Below are positions 6,704 through 14,219 of a stretch of 17,717 bases of DNA, in pieces. Within the stretch, counting starts at the first letter, position 1, and every line of letters starts with the position of its first letter. Both the position numbers and the translations under genes were made by a program. The stretch spans positions 1 through 17,717 of the forward strand of contig CAZVOD010000088.1 in NCBI GenBank assembly GCA_964628385.1. Direction: 5' to 3'. Below the pieces are notes generated by a model. That model was not told the DNA's origin, made no database searches, and was given only the letters and a program-made list of their open reading frames with translations. The DNA comes from JANQPA01 sp964628385 (GTDB taxonomy: Bacteria; Bacteroidota; Bacteroidia; Chitinophagales; Saprospiraceae).

Positions 6704-6962
6704 TTTAGACACTGTTTATCTATTTGATTGTTAAACAAGTGTAAAAACTACTTGAATATTCTTTTAAAAAAAGTATTGGTCTCCAAATTATTAAAAAGTT
6801 TACAGCATATTTATATTGATTTTGTTTGGATATAAAGGAGAGTGCCTTTAAAATGCTTTGAGAAAAAGTCAAGCTTGAGGAAAGGCTGAATTTATACAAC
6901 AAATAACAAATTATCAGGTTACAAGATTATTTTCTCATGAATTGAAGATTAAATAGAATTGG
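6704..6962 (+). promoter_or_regulatory. AT-rich leader upstream of the HAD gene
   Basis: About 260 bp of AT-rich sequence with no credible gene. It presumably holds the promoter of the HAD-type gene. An imperfect inverted repeat (AATATTCTTTT against AAAAAAAGTATT) spans about 6753-6777; I cannot assign a role. Confidence 0.35.
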
Positions 6963-7394
6963 ATGAATGCAAAAAATTCCGAATTAAATGCCCGCTTCAA
7001 CGAAAAAGGTGAGAGCGTGAGTCCGGTATTACCCGATGATGTAAAGAACTTTATTGTAGACATTGATGGAACAGTTTGTGATGATATCCCTAATGAGGAG
7101 CCGGAGCGAATGGTCAGGGCTATTCCTTATCCGGATGCCCAACGAATGATCAACCACTGGTTTGAACAGGGTCATAAAATCACTTTCTTCACTTCCAGAA
7201 CTGAAAGCTTAAGAGAACTGACCGAAAGCTGGCTGAAGAAAAATAATTTTCCATATCACCACTTGATCATGGATAAGCCCAGGGGTGGTAATTACCACTG
7301 GATTGATAATCAGATCGTGAAGGCTACCCGTTTTAAAGGCAAGTTCACCGATCTGGTAATCACCACCCATGAAATAGAAGTTTTCAAACGATAA
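6963..7394 (+). CDS. Small HAD-superfamily phosphatase-like protein
   Basis: This 143-residue protein carries the HAD fold's motifs in order: motif I FIVDIDGTVCD (nucleophile Asp33, acid/base Asp35), motif II TFFTSR (Thr77/Ser78), a candidate motif III lysine in MDKPRGG (Lys105), and motif IV-like HWIDNQ (Asp115). A conserved aspartate nucleophile and a minimal cap suggest phosphomonoester hydrolysis in the cytoplasm. Some Bacteroidota relatives are labelled phosphoheptose isomerase in databases, which the motifs do not support. The substrate is unknown. It converges on the TIGR01777-family gene, sharing a bidirectional hairpin at 7403-7451. Confidence 0.85.
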   Translation: MNAKNSELNARFNEKGESVSPVLPDDVKNFIVDIDGTVCDDIPNEEPERMVRAIPYPDAQRMINHWFEQGHKITFFTSRTESLRELTESWLKKNNFPYHHLIMDKPRGGNYHWIDNQIVKATRFKGKFTDLVITTHEIEVFKR

Positions 7395-7402
7395 GTTGAT
7401 GA

Positions 7403-7451
7403 TTTTTGAAAAAAGTGAATTCCTCTCCGGAAAGACCACTTTTTTCAAAAA
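7403..7451. terminator. Bidirectional intrinsic terminator
   Basis: A perfect 15-bp inverted repeat (tttttgaaaaaagtg at 7403-7417, its complement at 7437-7451) with a 19-nt loop lies between two convergent genes. Each arm ends in A and T runs, so a T-rich 3' side is present in both directions. It fits a shared terminator for the HAD gene (plus) and the TIGR01777 gene (minus). Confidence 0.82.
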
Positions 7452-7460
7452 CTGATAGCC

Positions 7461-8369
7461 TTAGACTTTTCTTTTTATTATATCGGCTATAGCCATCTGC
7501 AAATCTTCAAATTTAAATTCGAATCCTGCATCTATCGTCTTTTTTGCGTCTACTTTCGTACTGCTAAGTACTGTTTCAGACATTTCTCCCAACAATAATT
7601 TCAGGGCAAAAACCGGAGCGGGAATAAGTAAAAAAGGCTTATTGAGGCCTTTGCCGATGTTTCTGGTGAAGACCTTATTTCTTTGCACCTGTGAATTGAC
7701 TCCATTGTAAATCCCGGCCATTTCTTCCTTTTCCATAGCATAAATAAATAAGCGGCACAGGTCGTCGATATGAATCCAGGAATACCATTGGCGACCATTC
7801 CCAAAGTAGGGCCCCACAAAAAACAGGAAGGGTAATAATATTTTGGGCAATGCGCCGCCATTTTTAGAAAGAACAATACCAATGCGAATAGCTACCGTTC
7901 TGATACTGCTTTCCATTGCCGGTGCAATAGCCTTCTCCCAAGCCTGCGTACTTTCGGATAAGAAGCCACTACCGGGAGCACGCTCTTCATCAAGCAGTTC
8001 TTCGCCACTATCTCCATAAAACCCAATAGCAGAAGCAGCTAAATAAGCTTTAGGGGCTTGTTCCATATTTTGCATAGTACGGATCAGCAACTCATTACTC
8101 TTCACCCGGCTTTCTATAATAACTTTTTTTCTCGCCGCTGTCCAGGGCTTATCAGCAATGCCTGCACCGGCTAGGTTGATCAGGATATCAACGCCCTCCA
8201 GAGCTTGCTGATCTATCTCACCATCGGCAGGAGACCAGCGGTAGGCAGGAAAACGAGCTTCCATATTTTGATTTCGGCTCAAATGCCTGACGGAATAATT
8301 TTTTTCTTCTAATAATACACTCAAACGGCTACCAATAAGTCCGGTACCTCCGGCAATTAATACTTTCAT
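7461..8369 (-). CDS. TIGR01777-family NAD(P)-dependent epimerase/oxidoreductase
   Basis: This 302-residue protein belongs to the extended short-chain dehydrogenase group, close to E. coli YfcH. The N-terminal Rossmann motif is GGTGLIG (Gly7-x2-Gly10-x2-Gly13). Family-typical blocks follow: DILINLAGAGIADKPW, RVKSNELLIR, ASAIGFYGDSGEE, and the later GNGRQWYSWIHIDDL. The C-terminal domain (about 240-302) is the DUF1731-like tail, with LGEMSETVLSSTKV. Length agrees with the family (about 300). The reaction is not established for the family. It stands alone, converging with the HAD gene and diverging from the ABC importer genes. Confidence 0.93.
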   Translation of the reverse strand: MKVLIAGGTGLIGSRLSVLLEEKNYSVRHLSRNQNMEARFPAYRWSPADGEIDQQALEGVDILINLAGAGIADKPWTAARKKVIIESRVKSNELLIRTMQNMEQAPKAYLAASAIGFYGDSGEELLDEERAPGSGFLSESTQAWEKAIAPAMESSIRTVAIRIGIVLSKNGGALPKILLPFLFFVGPYFGNGRQWYSWIHIDDLCRLFIYAMEKEEMAGIYNGVNSQVQRNKVFTRNIGKGLNKPFLLIPAPVFALKLLLGEMSETVLSSTKVDAKKTIDAGFEFKFEDLQMAIADIIKRKV

Positions 8370-8740
8370 CTGAAAATCTTTACGTTTTTAGGATAACTAC
8401 AAAAGATATGGATTAGATCATGCTCAGGATGTGAAAATTTATTTTCTGGAAAGATTTTTATGATCTGGTAAAAATTATAATTTTAAAATTCGAATGCTGC
8501 ATCCACATAAGGAAATATCAATGGATTTTTAAACCCATGAACTGATTTAAATTTTGTTAGATACACTGCAATATTACCATTTCAAAAGTTGGCAAATATA
8601 CACCTCGTTTGCCTATTTCATTTATGTACTAACTTTTACTATCTTACTAATCTTTTGCAGACTTACCCACAGTGGAATAAATCACAAACAACTACAATCC
8701 AATAAATCACATTTACTCAGGTATTTTAAATATTTTATCC
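8370..8740. promoter_or_regulatory. Divergent intergenic region upstream of the ABC importer
   Basis: These 371 bp separate the TIGR01777 gene from the binding-protein gene and must hold both promoters. Two overlapping AT palindromes lie at 8471-8484 (aaaattataatttt) and 8479-8490 (aattttaaaatt); they could be operator sites but may be chance in AT-rich DNA. On the minus strand TATCTTTTG near 8405 is close to, but one base longer than, the TAnnTTTG element. No gene is credible here: a reading frame at 8554-8823 overlaps the lipoprotein start and shows low-complexity residues. Confidence 0.4.
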
Positions 8741-10510
8741 ATGAAAATGAATCGCCTTTTCACATTGAAGTTAGTGATCTTATCCATTTTTATAGTTGGC
8801 TTGTCAGCTTGCCAAAAAAATGAACAGGAAGGTTCGACAACCAATTTCAAGAGAACAGACAACCAGGTCATCACACGTGTTTTGACAGAAGCTGAAGGCC
8901 TGAATTCGATGGTTTCTACCGGTATTACAGCAAGAATGATCACAGAGCAGCTATTTCAGTATTTACTTACCATAGACCCGGTTACGTTTGAGTTAAAGCC
9001 ACAATTGGCCAAGGAAAGGCCTGTCATTTCCGAGATTAAAGAAGGCCCTTATGCAGGAGGAGTCCGGATGAGTTTTGAAATCCATGAAGCTGCAAAGTGG
9101 GATGATGGTACTCCTGTAACGGGAGAAGATTACCTTTTCAGCCTGAAGACCATTTTCGTTCCCGGGGCTTCTTCGGCTGCCTTAAGATCCTATTATAAAT
9201 ATTTAAAAGAAGTGATTATTGATTTGGAGAATCCCAAAAAATTCGATGTCATTTTTGATAGAAAATACTTTCTGGCAGAGGATGTTGCCGCCAATAACTT
9301 CCATGTCTTTCCTAAGCATATTTATGATAGCAAAGGGGCTTTAGATAATTATACCCTGGAAGAACTCTCCGACCTTGAAAAAGCCGAGCAATTAATCCAG
9401 AATTCTGATGACCTTAAAGAATTTGTTGAAGTTTTTACTTCTCCTAAGTTTACCAGGGAAACAGCAGAAGGAAGTGGTCCCTATGAGCTAAAGGAATGGA
9501 TTCCCAATCAGCAAATTGTACTGGCTCGTAAAGCAGACTGGTGGGGAGATAAGATAGATAATAAAAGCGTGGGGCTGCAAGCTTATCCGGATGAAATTGT
9601 TTTTAAGCCCATACCCAAAGATGTGACAGCTGTAGCAGCGCTTAAATCCGAAGAGATCGACGCAGTTGTAGGTATTCCTGCCCAAGAATTTATTGAAATG
9701 AAGCAGCAGGATATGATCACCTCGACTTACCACCTTCATAGTCCGGAGATCGGTGCCTGGTATGCTTTATCGTTGAATACTCGTCGGCCTAAATTATCAG
9801 ACAAACGCGTACGCCGGGCCCTGGCCCACGCAATCAATATGGATACATTGATACAGCAAGCCTTTAGGGGATTTGCCAGAAGAACGGCTTCTCCAGTCAT
9901 GCAGAGTACTAAAGCTTACAATAAGGAGCTACAACCTTATCCATATAACCCTCAAAAAGCCAGGCAATTGCTTAAGGAGGCCGGATGGGAAGATTCTAAC
10001 AACAATGGAACGGTTGATAAGATGATAGACGGCGAATTAACAGAGCTGTCCCTGAATTATGACTACACTGCGGGCCGGGCTGTTTCTGAAACTTTTGCCC
10101 TGGTCACCCAAAAATATGCGCAACAAGTAGGTATCGAAATCAATATCGTACCCAAAGAAGGTAATATTTTGAAAAATGATCAGATTAATGGCAATTATGA
10201 CATCAGTGCTTTTGGCTCAGCGGCTAATCCCACATGGGTGCCCAAACAAAGATGGCATTCTGAAGGAGATGAAAGGACAGGGTTTGCCACAGCCTACACA
10301 GATGAATTAATCGATAAAATAGAAGTCACTGCTGACGAAGAAGAACGCCTGAAATTGTATAAAGAATTGCAGGCCATCATCCACGAAGAAGTACCGGTTA
10401 TCTTTGTGGGGGTACCTCAAAATAGATTGGCTATTCACAAGCGTTTCTCTACGCCGTTGAGTACCGCCTATCCGGGGTATGTCGCTAGTCTTTTAAAATT
10501 AGAGCAATAA
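8741..10510 (+). CDS. ABC importer substrate-binding lipoprotein (SBP family 5)
   Basis: This 589-residue protein is the solute receptor of a Dpp/Opp-type importer, tethered to the outer face of the inner membrane. A signal peptide ends in the lipobox LSAC (Cys24). Family 5 marks follow: AEGLNSMVSTG near the start, AAKWDDGTPVTGEDYLFSLK, EGSGPYELKEW and DKRVRRALAHAINMD. A DSNNNGTVD loop, like a calcium-binding loop, precedes the second half. Peptides are the usual ligands of this family, but nickel, sugars and others are known, and nothing here fixes the ligand. A second ATG at 8747 is a possible alternative start. The gene is followed by an intrinsic terminator and then two permease genes on the same strand. 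Confidence 0.92.
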   Translation: MKMNRLFTLKLVILSIFIVGLSACQKNEQEGSTTNFKRTDNQVITRVLTEAEGLNSMVSTGITARMITEQLFQYLLTIDPVTFELKPQLAKERPVISEIKEGPYAGGVRMSFEIHEAAKWDDGTPVTGEDYLFSLKTIFVPGASSAALRSYYKYLKEVIIDLENPKKFDVIFDRKYFLAEDVAANNFHVFPKHIYDSKGALDNYTLEELSDLEKAEQLIQNSDDLKEFVEVFTSPKFTRETAEGSGPYELKEWIPNQQIVLARKADWWGDKIDNKSVGLQAYPDEIVFKPIPKDVTAVAALKSEEIDAVVGIPAQEFIEMKQQDMITSTYHLHSPEIGAWYALSLNTRRPKLSDKRVRRALAHAINMDTLIQQAFRGFARRTASPVMQSTKAYNKELQPYPYNPQKARQLLKEAGWEDSNNNGTVDKMIDGELTELSLNYDYTAGRAVSETFALVTQKYAQQVGIEINIVPKEGNILKNDQINGNYDISAFGSAANPTWVPKQRWHSEGDERTGFATAYTDELIDKIEVTADEEERLKLYKELQAIIHEEVPVIFVGVPQNRLAIHKRFSTPLSTAYPGYVASLLKLEQ

Positions 10511-10519
10511 CAAATTAAG

Positions 10520-10552
10520 AGCAAATATTCGCTAACACGGCGGGTATTTGCT
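10520..10552 (+). terminator. Intrinsic terminator between binding-protein and permease genes
   Basis: agcaaatattcgc (10520-10532) pairs with 10540-10552 over 13 bp, with two G-T wobbles, around a 7-nt loop. Six T bases (10552-10557) follow. It starts 10 bp past the lipoprotein stop and sits 93 bp before the first permease. It probably ends most transcripts after the binding protein, leaving the permeases with partial read-through or their own promoter. Confidence 0.78.
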
Positions 10553-10644
10553 TTTTTAAAGTAAAACAAAAAGGAACTACCAACCAATTCGATACGTAAG
10601 AATATTTACCCTCATTATGCGGTCAATCAACTGAAGATCAACCT

Positions 10645-12057
10645 ATGAGTCAATATCTGATCAAACGGATTATTTTTTCTTTAATCACCCTTTTTGTGGT
10701 ATCAATTATTTTGTTTGGTATCAGCAAGCTGGCTCATAGTGATCCTATTGCTCGGATGCTCAACACGGAAGAAGATGCGGAGCAGCTCTACGAAAAATAC
10801 TACTTAAGCAGTTACAAGAGTATAGCCCAGCAGTTTGGCCTGGATAAGCCAGTATTTTATCTTTCCTTTATGCCAGCGGCCTACCCTGATTCCCTTCACA
10901 GGATACTTCCGCTAAAAAAACGGCAAAATTGTACCATGCTGATCGCTCAGTCAGGAAACTGGCCCTCCGTTGATCATTTTGTAAAAAAACGGGAGCAACT
11001 TTTTCAACAACTAATAAATCATCCGACCAAATATTACGATCCGTTAATAGAAGTAAAAAGGCTGAGTAAACAGCTCAATACGCAGGACAAATACGCCGAA
11101 ATAAGCAAGCGAATGAGCCTTACAGCACAAAGGGTGGAAGCCGATAGTCTACTCCGGGCGGATATCAGCGGTTCACTCTCAGAATTGAAGGCAGCCTACG
11201 CTGAAATGAGTAGCCGTACTGATTTTTATAAGCTCTATTGGCCTAAATTCAGGTGGTATGGCCTGGATAATCAGTATCACAACTGGCTGATCAGTATGAT
11301 AAGCGGCGAAATGGGCATTTCCTACTCGGAGCGTCGCCCCGTAAGCCAGCGACTGGGGGAAGCCATAGGCATTACCCTGCAACTGAATGGCCTCGCTATC
11401 TTACTGGCCTTTGTACTTGCTATCCCGATCGGAGTTTATTCAGCCATTTACCCCGGGCAATGGTTTGACAGAATAACGGGTACTGCCAGTTTTATTTTTT
11501 ATTCTTTACCTTCTTTTTGGCTGGCTGTACTGGCCCTGGTTTTTTTAACAAACCCTGAATATGGAATGGATTGGTTTCCGGCTATGGGTCTGGGCAGCAG
11601 TGGTACTTCATCCGGATTGTGGAGTAGCTTCCTCGACCGATTGCACCATCTTGTACTTCCGGTATTTTGTCTTGGCATTGGTGCTGTGGCTTTTATTGCC
11701 AGGCAACAAAAGGCTGCTATGCTAAAAACGATGGGGCAGGATTTCATACGCACGGCCAGGGCCAAAGGGTTATCCGAGAGCCAGGTTATTTGGCGGCATG
11801 GTTTTAGGAACTCCTTATTTCCCATTATTACTATTCTTGCCAATATTTTGCCGGCTCTTATTGCCGGATCTGTTGTGATCGAGCAGATATTTGCCATTCC
11901 AGGTATGGGTTTTCTTACTCTTAATGCCATAGTTGAAAAGGATTGGCCGGTAGTGTATGCTGTAGGTATGTTAGGAGCCTTTCTTACGGTAGCGGGCATA
12001 CTCATGGCTGATCTCCTCTATGCCTTACTGGACCCAAGAGTTAAAATGGATAAATAG
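10645..12057 (+). CDS. Dpp/Opp-type ABC permease, first subunit, enlarged
   Basis: This is a DppB/OppB-like inner-membrane subunit. A first helix (about 7-29) is followed by the standard SDPIARMLN and FGLDKPVFY. At the other side, WLISMISGEMGISYSERRPV begins the normal transmembrane core (about 240-460). The coupling (EAA) loop that docks onto the ATPase is QDFIRTARAKGLSESQVIWR (365-384). The C-terminus DLLYALLDPRV is typical. At 470 residues it is well above the usual 300-340, because about 130 hydrophilic residues (roughly 75-205) fill the loop after the first helix, on the periplasmic side. The segment is helical-looking and charged, without a motif I know. The gene is followed after 23 bp by the second permease, so the two form one transcript. 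Confidence 0.92.
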   Translation: MSQYLIKRIIFSLITLFVVSIILFGISKLAHSDPIARMLNTEEDAEQLYEKYYLSSYKSIAQQFGLDKPVFYLSFMPAAYPDSLHRILPLKKRQNCTMLIAQSGNWPSVDHFVKKREQLFQQLINHPTKYYDPLIEVKRLSKQLNTQDKYAEISKRMSLTAQRVEADSLLRADISGSLSELKAAYAEMSSRTDFYKLYWPKFRWYGLDNQYHNWLISMISGEMGISYSERRPVSQRLGEAIGITLQLNGLAILLAFVLAIPIGVYSAIYPGQWFDRITGTASFIFYSLPSFWLAVLALVFLTNPEYGMDWFPAMGLGSSGTSSGLWSSFLDRLHHLVLPVFCLGIGAVAFIARQQKAAMLKTMGQDFIRTARAKGLSESQVIWRHGFRNSLFPIITILANILPALIAGSVVIEQIFAIPGMGFLTLNAIVEKDWPVVYAVGMLGAFLTVAGILMADLLYALLDPRVKMDK

Positions 12058-12080
12058 CGATAAGCAAAAAAAAATATCAC

Positions 12081-13385
12081 ATGTGGTGGAAATCCAGAAA
12101 AGTCAGTCAGCAAGCCGAAGCCATCGTGCATTTACCCAAAAATTACAATCCCATAAGACGTTTCAGGGAAGCTCCGGGATCCAGATGGGCTTTGCGGGTA
12201 TTGTATGTTTTGCTATTGATCGCCCTTTTTGCGGGCCTGATCGCCAATCAGAAGCCGCTTTATTGTAAGGTGGAAGGAAACACCCATTTTCCCGTTCTCG
12301 AAAGTACCCTGGTACAATTAGGCTGGTATGATATCCAAAAAACACTGGGCCAGCCCAACTGGCATCAGCTACAGTACGAGTCAGTTCTTTGGCCATTGAT
12401 CCCCTACTCTGCCCACGAAATCGATATGAATAATATGGGATATGTCGGCCCGTTTGATCAGCAACAGGTCCGATCCTGGCAATTTAGGCACTGGCTGGGC
12501 ACCGACAGAAACGGTAGAGACCTCGCAGCCGGAATGATTACCGGCCTTCGCTATGCTATGATGGTCGGGGTGGTGGCCATGTCTGTTGCTACCTTTATCG
12601 GCCTTATTATGGGTACAATAGCCGGATATTTTGGCAACCGTCAGCTCAGTAGTTCGCTGCCTGGTATTGCAGGTAGTTGCCTTGGCCTGGTGGCCGGCTC
12701 TTACTGGGGTATATATTGTAGGATGCCTTTTTTTGGTACCGGTCAGCTAATCTGGCAGTTATCGATGAGCTTTTTGATCTTTTGGCTAGCGTTTCTCCCT
12801 TTTTATTTCTTGGGATTTTTTTTGGAAAAAAGGCTTTATCCTACCCGCAAGTACTATGTAGCTATAGATCAGATTATTATGAGGATCATTGAAATAGTAG
12901 ATTCTGTACCTCCTCTTTTGTTGATACTAGCTATACTTCCCGTACTGAAATCCCCTTCTATACTTAATGTTATGCTGATCATCGGATTGGTAAGCTGGAC
13001 TGGGATTGCCCGTTTTATCCGGGCAGAAGTGCTGAAAGTCAGGGAACAAGAATACATACAGGCTGTTCAGGTGATGCAATTCAGCAATTGGCGCATTTTG
13101 ACGCGCCATGTTCTGCCCAATAGCATCTCTCCAGTGCTGATCGTGATAGCTTTCGGTATGGCGAGCGCTATTCTAGCTGAATCAACCATCTCTTTTTTAG
13201 GGATAGGATTGAACGAAAAAGAAATCACTTGGGGATATTTGCTCAATCAGGCACAAGAACGAGCTTCAGCATGGTGGATGGCCGTATTTCCGGGCCTGGG
13301 CATTTTTCTGACGGTGTCTCTTTTCAATTCTTTGGGAGAAGGATTGACAAGGGCTATTGATCCGGCAAGAATCAATCAGAATTAA
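12081..13385 (+). CDS. Dpp/Opp-type ABC permease, second subunit, enlarged
   Basis: This is the DppC/OppC-like partner. Hallmarks are HWLGTDRNGRDLAAGMITGLR (137-157), the EAA loop REQEYIQAVQVMQFSNWRIL (321-340) with HVLPNSISP after it, and AESTISFLGIGL (366-377). At 434 residues it exceeds the usual 280-300. Two additions explain this. One is an extended stretch between the first helix (37-55) and HWLGTD. The other, about 190-260, carries two extra hydrophobic segments (192-212 and 225-248) between the second core helix (GTIAGYFGNRQ) and the conserved IIEIVDSVPPLLLIL. No ATPase gene follows; the next gene is on the opposite strand. The pair therefore needs ATPases encoded elsewhere. Confidence 0.92.
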   Translation: MWWKSRKVSQQAEAIVHLPKNYNPIRRFREAPGSRWALRVLYVLLLIALFAGLIANQKPLYCKVEGNTHFPVLESTLVQLGWYDIQKTLGQPNWHQLQYESVLWPLIPYSAHEIDMNNMGYVGPFDQQQVRSWQFRHWLGTDRNGRDLAAGMITGLRYAMMVGVVAMSVATFIGLIMGTIAGYFGNRQLSSSLPGIAGSCLGLVAGSYWGIYCRMPFFGTGQLIWQLSMSFLIFWLAFLPFYFLGFFLEKRLYPTRKYYVAIDQIIMRIIEIVDSVPPLLLILAILPVLKSPSILNVMLIIGLVSWTGIARFIRAEVLKVREQEYIQAVQVMQFSNWRILTRHVLPNSISPVLIVIAFGMASAILAESTISFLGIGLNEKEITWGYLLNQAQERASAWWMAVFPGLGIFLTVSLFNSLGEGLTRAIDPARINQN

Positions 13386-13469
13386 AGGCTACAAAATTTT
13401 TTAAGGCTACATTGCCATTTTTTTTGCTGAAATTTTAAAAAATAAAAAAACTTCTTTTAGAAACTAAAT

Positions 13470-13664
13470 TTAATTTTTTCTTCTCATCCTTTTTGAAAAA
13501 AGACGTTGTTTACTTTTAGACCTTTTATATTCGCCTTTTTTGTTGGTTTCTGCCGTCAAATTTTCTTTGGCCGGGCAACCAACTTTTCTACTACAAGAGG
13601 AAGTAGTAAAAACAAAGCAAAATAGGAATAGCGTTGTAGTTAGCAGAATGTGTCTGTTTTTCAT
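13470..13664 (-). CDS. Small predicted lipoprotein
   Basis: A 64-residue protein with a hydrophobic leader (about 6-20) and a lipobox-like TSSC (Cys24). The mature part starts CSRKVGCPAKENL and ends with a strongly basic tail (KRSKSKQRLFSKRMRRKN). I have the impression that short proteins with a C-x5-C-P-A start and a basic Lys/Arg end recur in Bacteroidota, but have no named family. It is divergent to HU across 173 bp of AT-rich DNA. An envelope location is likely; function is unknown. Confidence 0.6.
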   Translation of the reverse strand: MKNRHILLTTTLFLFCFVFTTSSCSRKVGCPAKENLTAETNKKGEYKRSKSKQRLFSKRMRRKN

Positions 13665-13775
13665 AATATATTTTTTATACGAATATATATATATATTATC
13701 TAATGCTCAATTTTATCTTTATTTCGTAATATGTTTCAAAATATGGATTTACTTGACTAAATTTAAACGCAAAAT

Positions 13776-13806
13776 TTGTGAATAAAGTTATAACCACCTA
13801 TTTTTG
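13776..13806 (+). promoter_or_regulatory. Bacteroidota-type promoter of the HU gene
   Basis: TTG at 13776-13778 lies 20 bp upstream of TATTTTTG at 13799-13806. Together they match the known -33 TTG and -7 TAnnTTTG elements of the phylum, with the normal spacing. Transcription should start about 13813, giving a 5' leader of about 25 nt before the ATG at 13838. Confidence 0.7.
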
Positions 13807-13837
13807 AATTCACTTTATAAAATTAAAAAGCTTTAAA

Positions 13838-14110
13838 ATGAATAAAGGAGAATTAATCAGCAAAATCGCGGAAGAGGCGAACCTAAGCAAAGCGCAAGCC
13901 ACAGAAGCACTTAATGCAACCCTAAAAGCAGTGACGGAAGCAGTCAAGTCTGGTGATAAAGTAACATTAGTAGGCTTTGGCACTTTTTCAGTAACCAGCC
14001 GTGCGGAGCGTACTGGTAGAAATCCACAGACTGGAGAAGAGATTACCATTCCGGCCAAGAATAACGTAAAGTTCAAACCAGGAAAAGAATTAACAGAAGC
14101 TGTAAATTAG
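13838..14110 (+). CDS. hup: HU family DNA-binding protein
   Basis: A 90-residue histone-like protein that bends DNA as a dimer and shapes the nucleoid. It shows the whole HU fold: MNKGELISKIAEEANLSKAQ (helical dimer half), the turn VGFGTFSV (45-52), and the DNA-clasping arm with RTGRNPQTGEEI (58-69), where Pro63 is the intercalating proline. Ending KFKPGKELTEAVN is typical. Length and sequence match ordinary HU, not the longer Bacteroidota-specific forms. A clean promoter precedes it and an intrinsic terminator follows. Confidence 0.97.
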   Translation: MNKGELISKIAEEANLSKAQATEALNATLKAVTEAVKSGDKVTLVGFGTFSVTSRAERTGRNPQTGEEITIPAKNNVKFKPGKELTEAVN

Positions 14111-14118
14111 GCAAAGGA

Positions 14119-14136
14119 TATACTAAGCTTAGTATA
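14119..14136. repeat. 18-bp perfect palindrome after HU
   Basis: tatactaagcttagtata at 14119-14136 reads the same on both strands. It lies directly in front of the HU terminator stem and may assist 3'-end folding, or be incidental. Confidence 0.45.
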
Positions 14137-14174
14137 AAAAGGGTAACCTGAGAACAATTCAGGTTGCCCTTTTT
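14136..14174 (+). terminator. Intrinsic terminator of the HU gene
   Basis: aaaaagggtaacctga (14136-14151) pairs with 14159-14174 over 16 bp, with one G-T wobble, around a 7-nt loop. The stem's 3' arm ends in five T bases. It starts 26 bp after the HU stop. Confidence 0.85.
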
Positions 14175-14177
14175 AAT

Positions 14178-14185
14178 TAGATTTG
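14178..14185 (+). promoter_or_regulatory. Possible -7 element for the transketolase gene
   Basis: TAGATTTG matches the TAnnTTTG consensus 35 bp before the ATG of the first transketolase gene, directly after the HU terminator. No TTG lies at the right distance upstream, so this is a weak call. Confidence 0.35.
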
Positions 14186-14219
14186 CAATAACTATTATCA
14201 AGCGCTGAAAACTAACAAA

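Noticed and set aside
8554..8823. Open frame of 89 codons overlapping the start of the binding-protein gene
   Set aside because: It overlaps the signal-peptide region of a well-supported gene in another frame, has low-complexity aromatic/hydrophobic content from AT-rich DNA and resembles no family.
11499..12005. Minus-strand open frame of 168 codons inside the first permease
   Set aside because: It is a shadow of the permease coding strand, and the permease frame has clear family motifs throughout.
13383..13411. Direct repeat (aaggctaca twice, 17 bp apart) after the second permease
   Set aside because: Only 9 bp per copy in a low-complexity region, with nothing between the copies that looks inserted.
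13683..13696. (AT)7 simple repeat upstream of the small lipoprotein gene
   Set aside because: Too short, and expected by chance in such AT-rich intergenic DNA; no evidence for phase variation.
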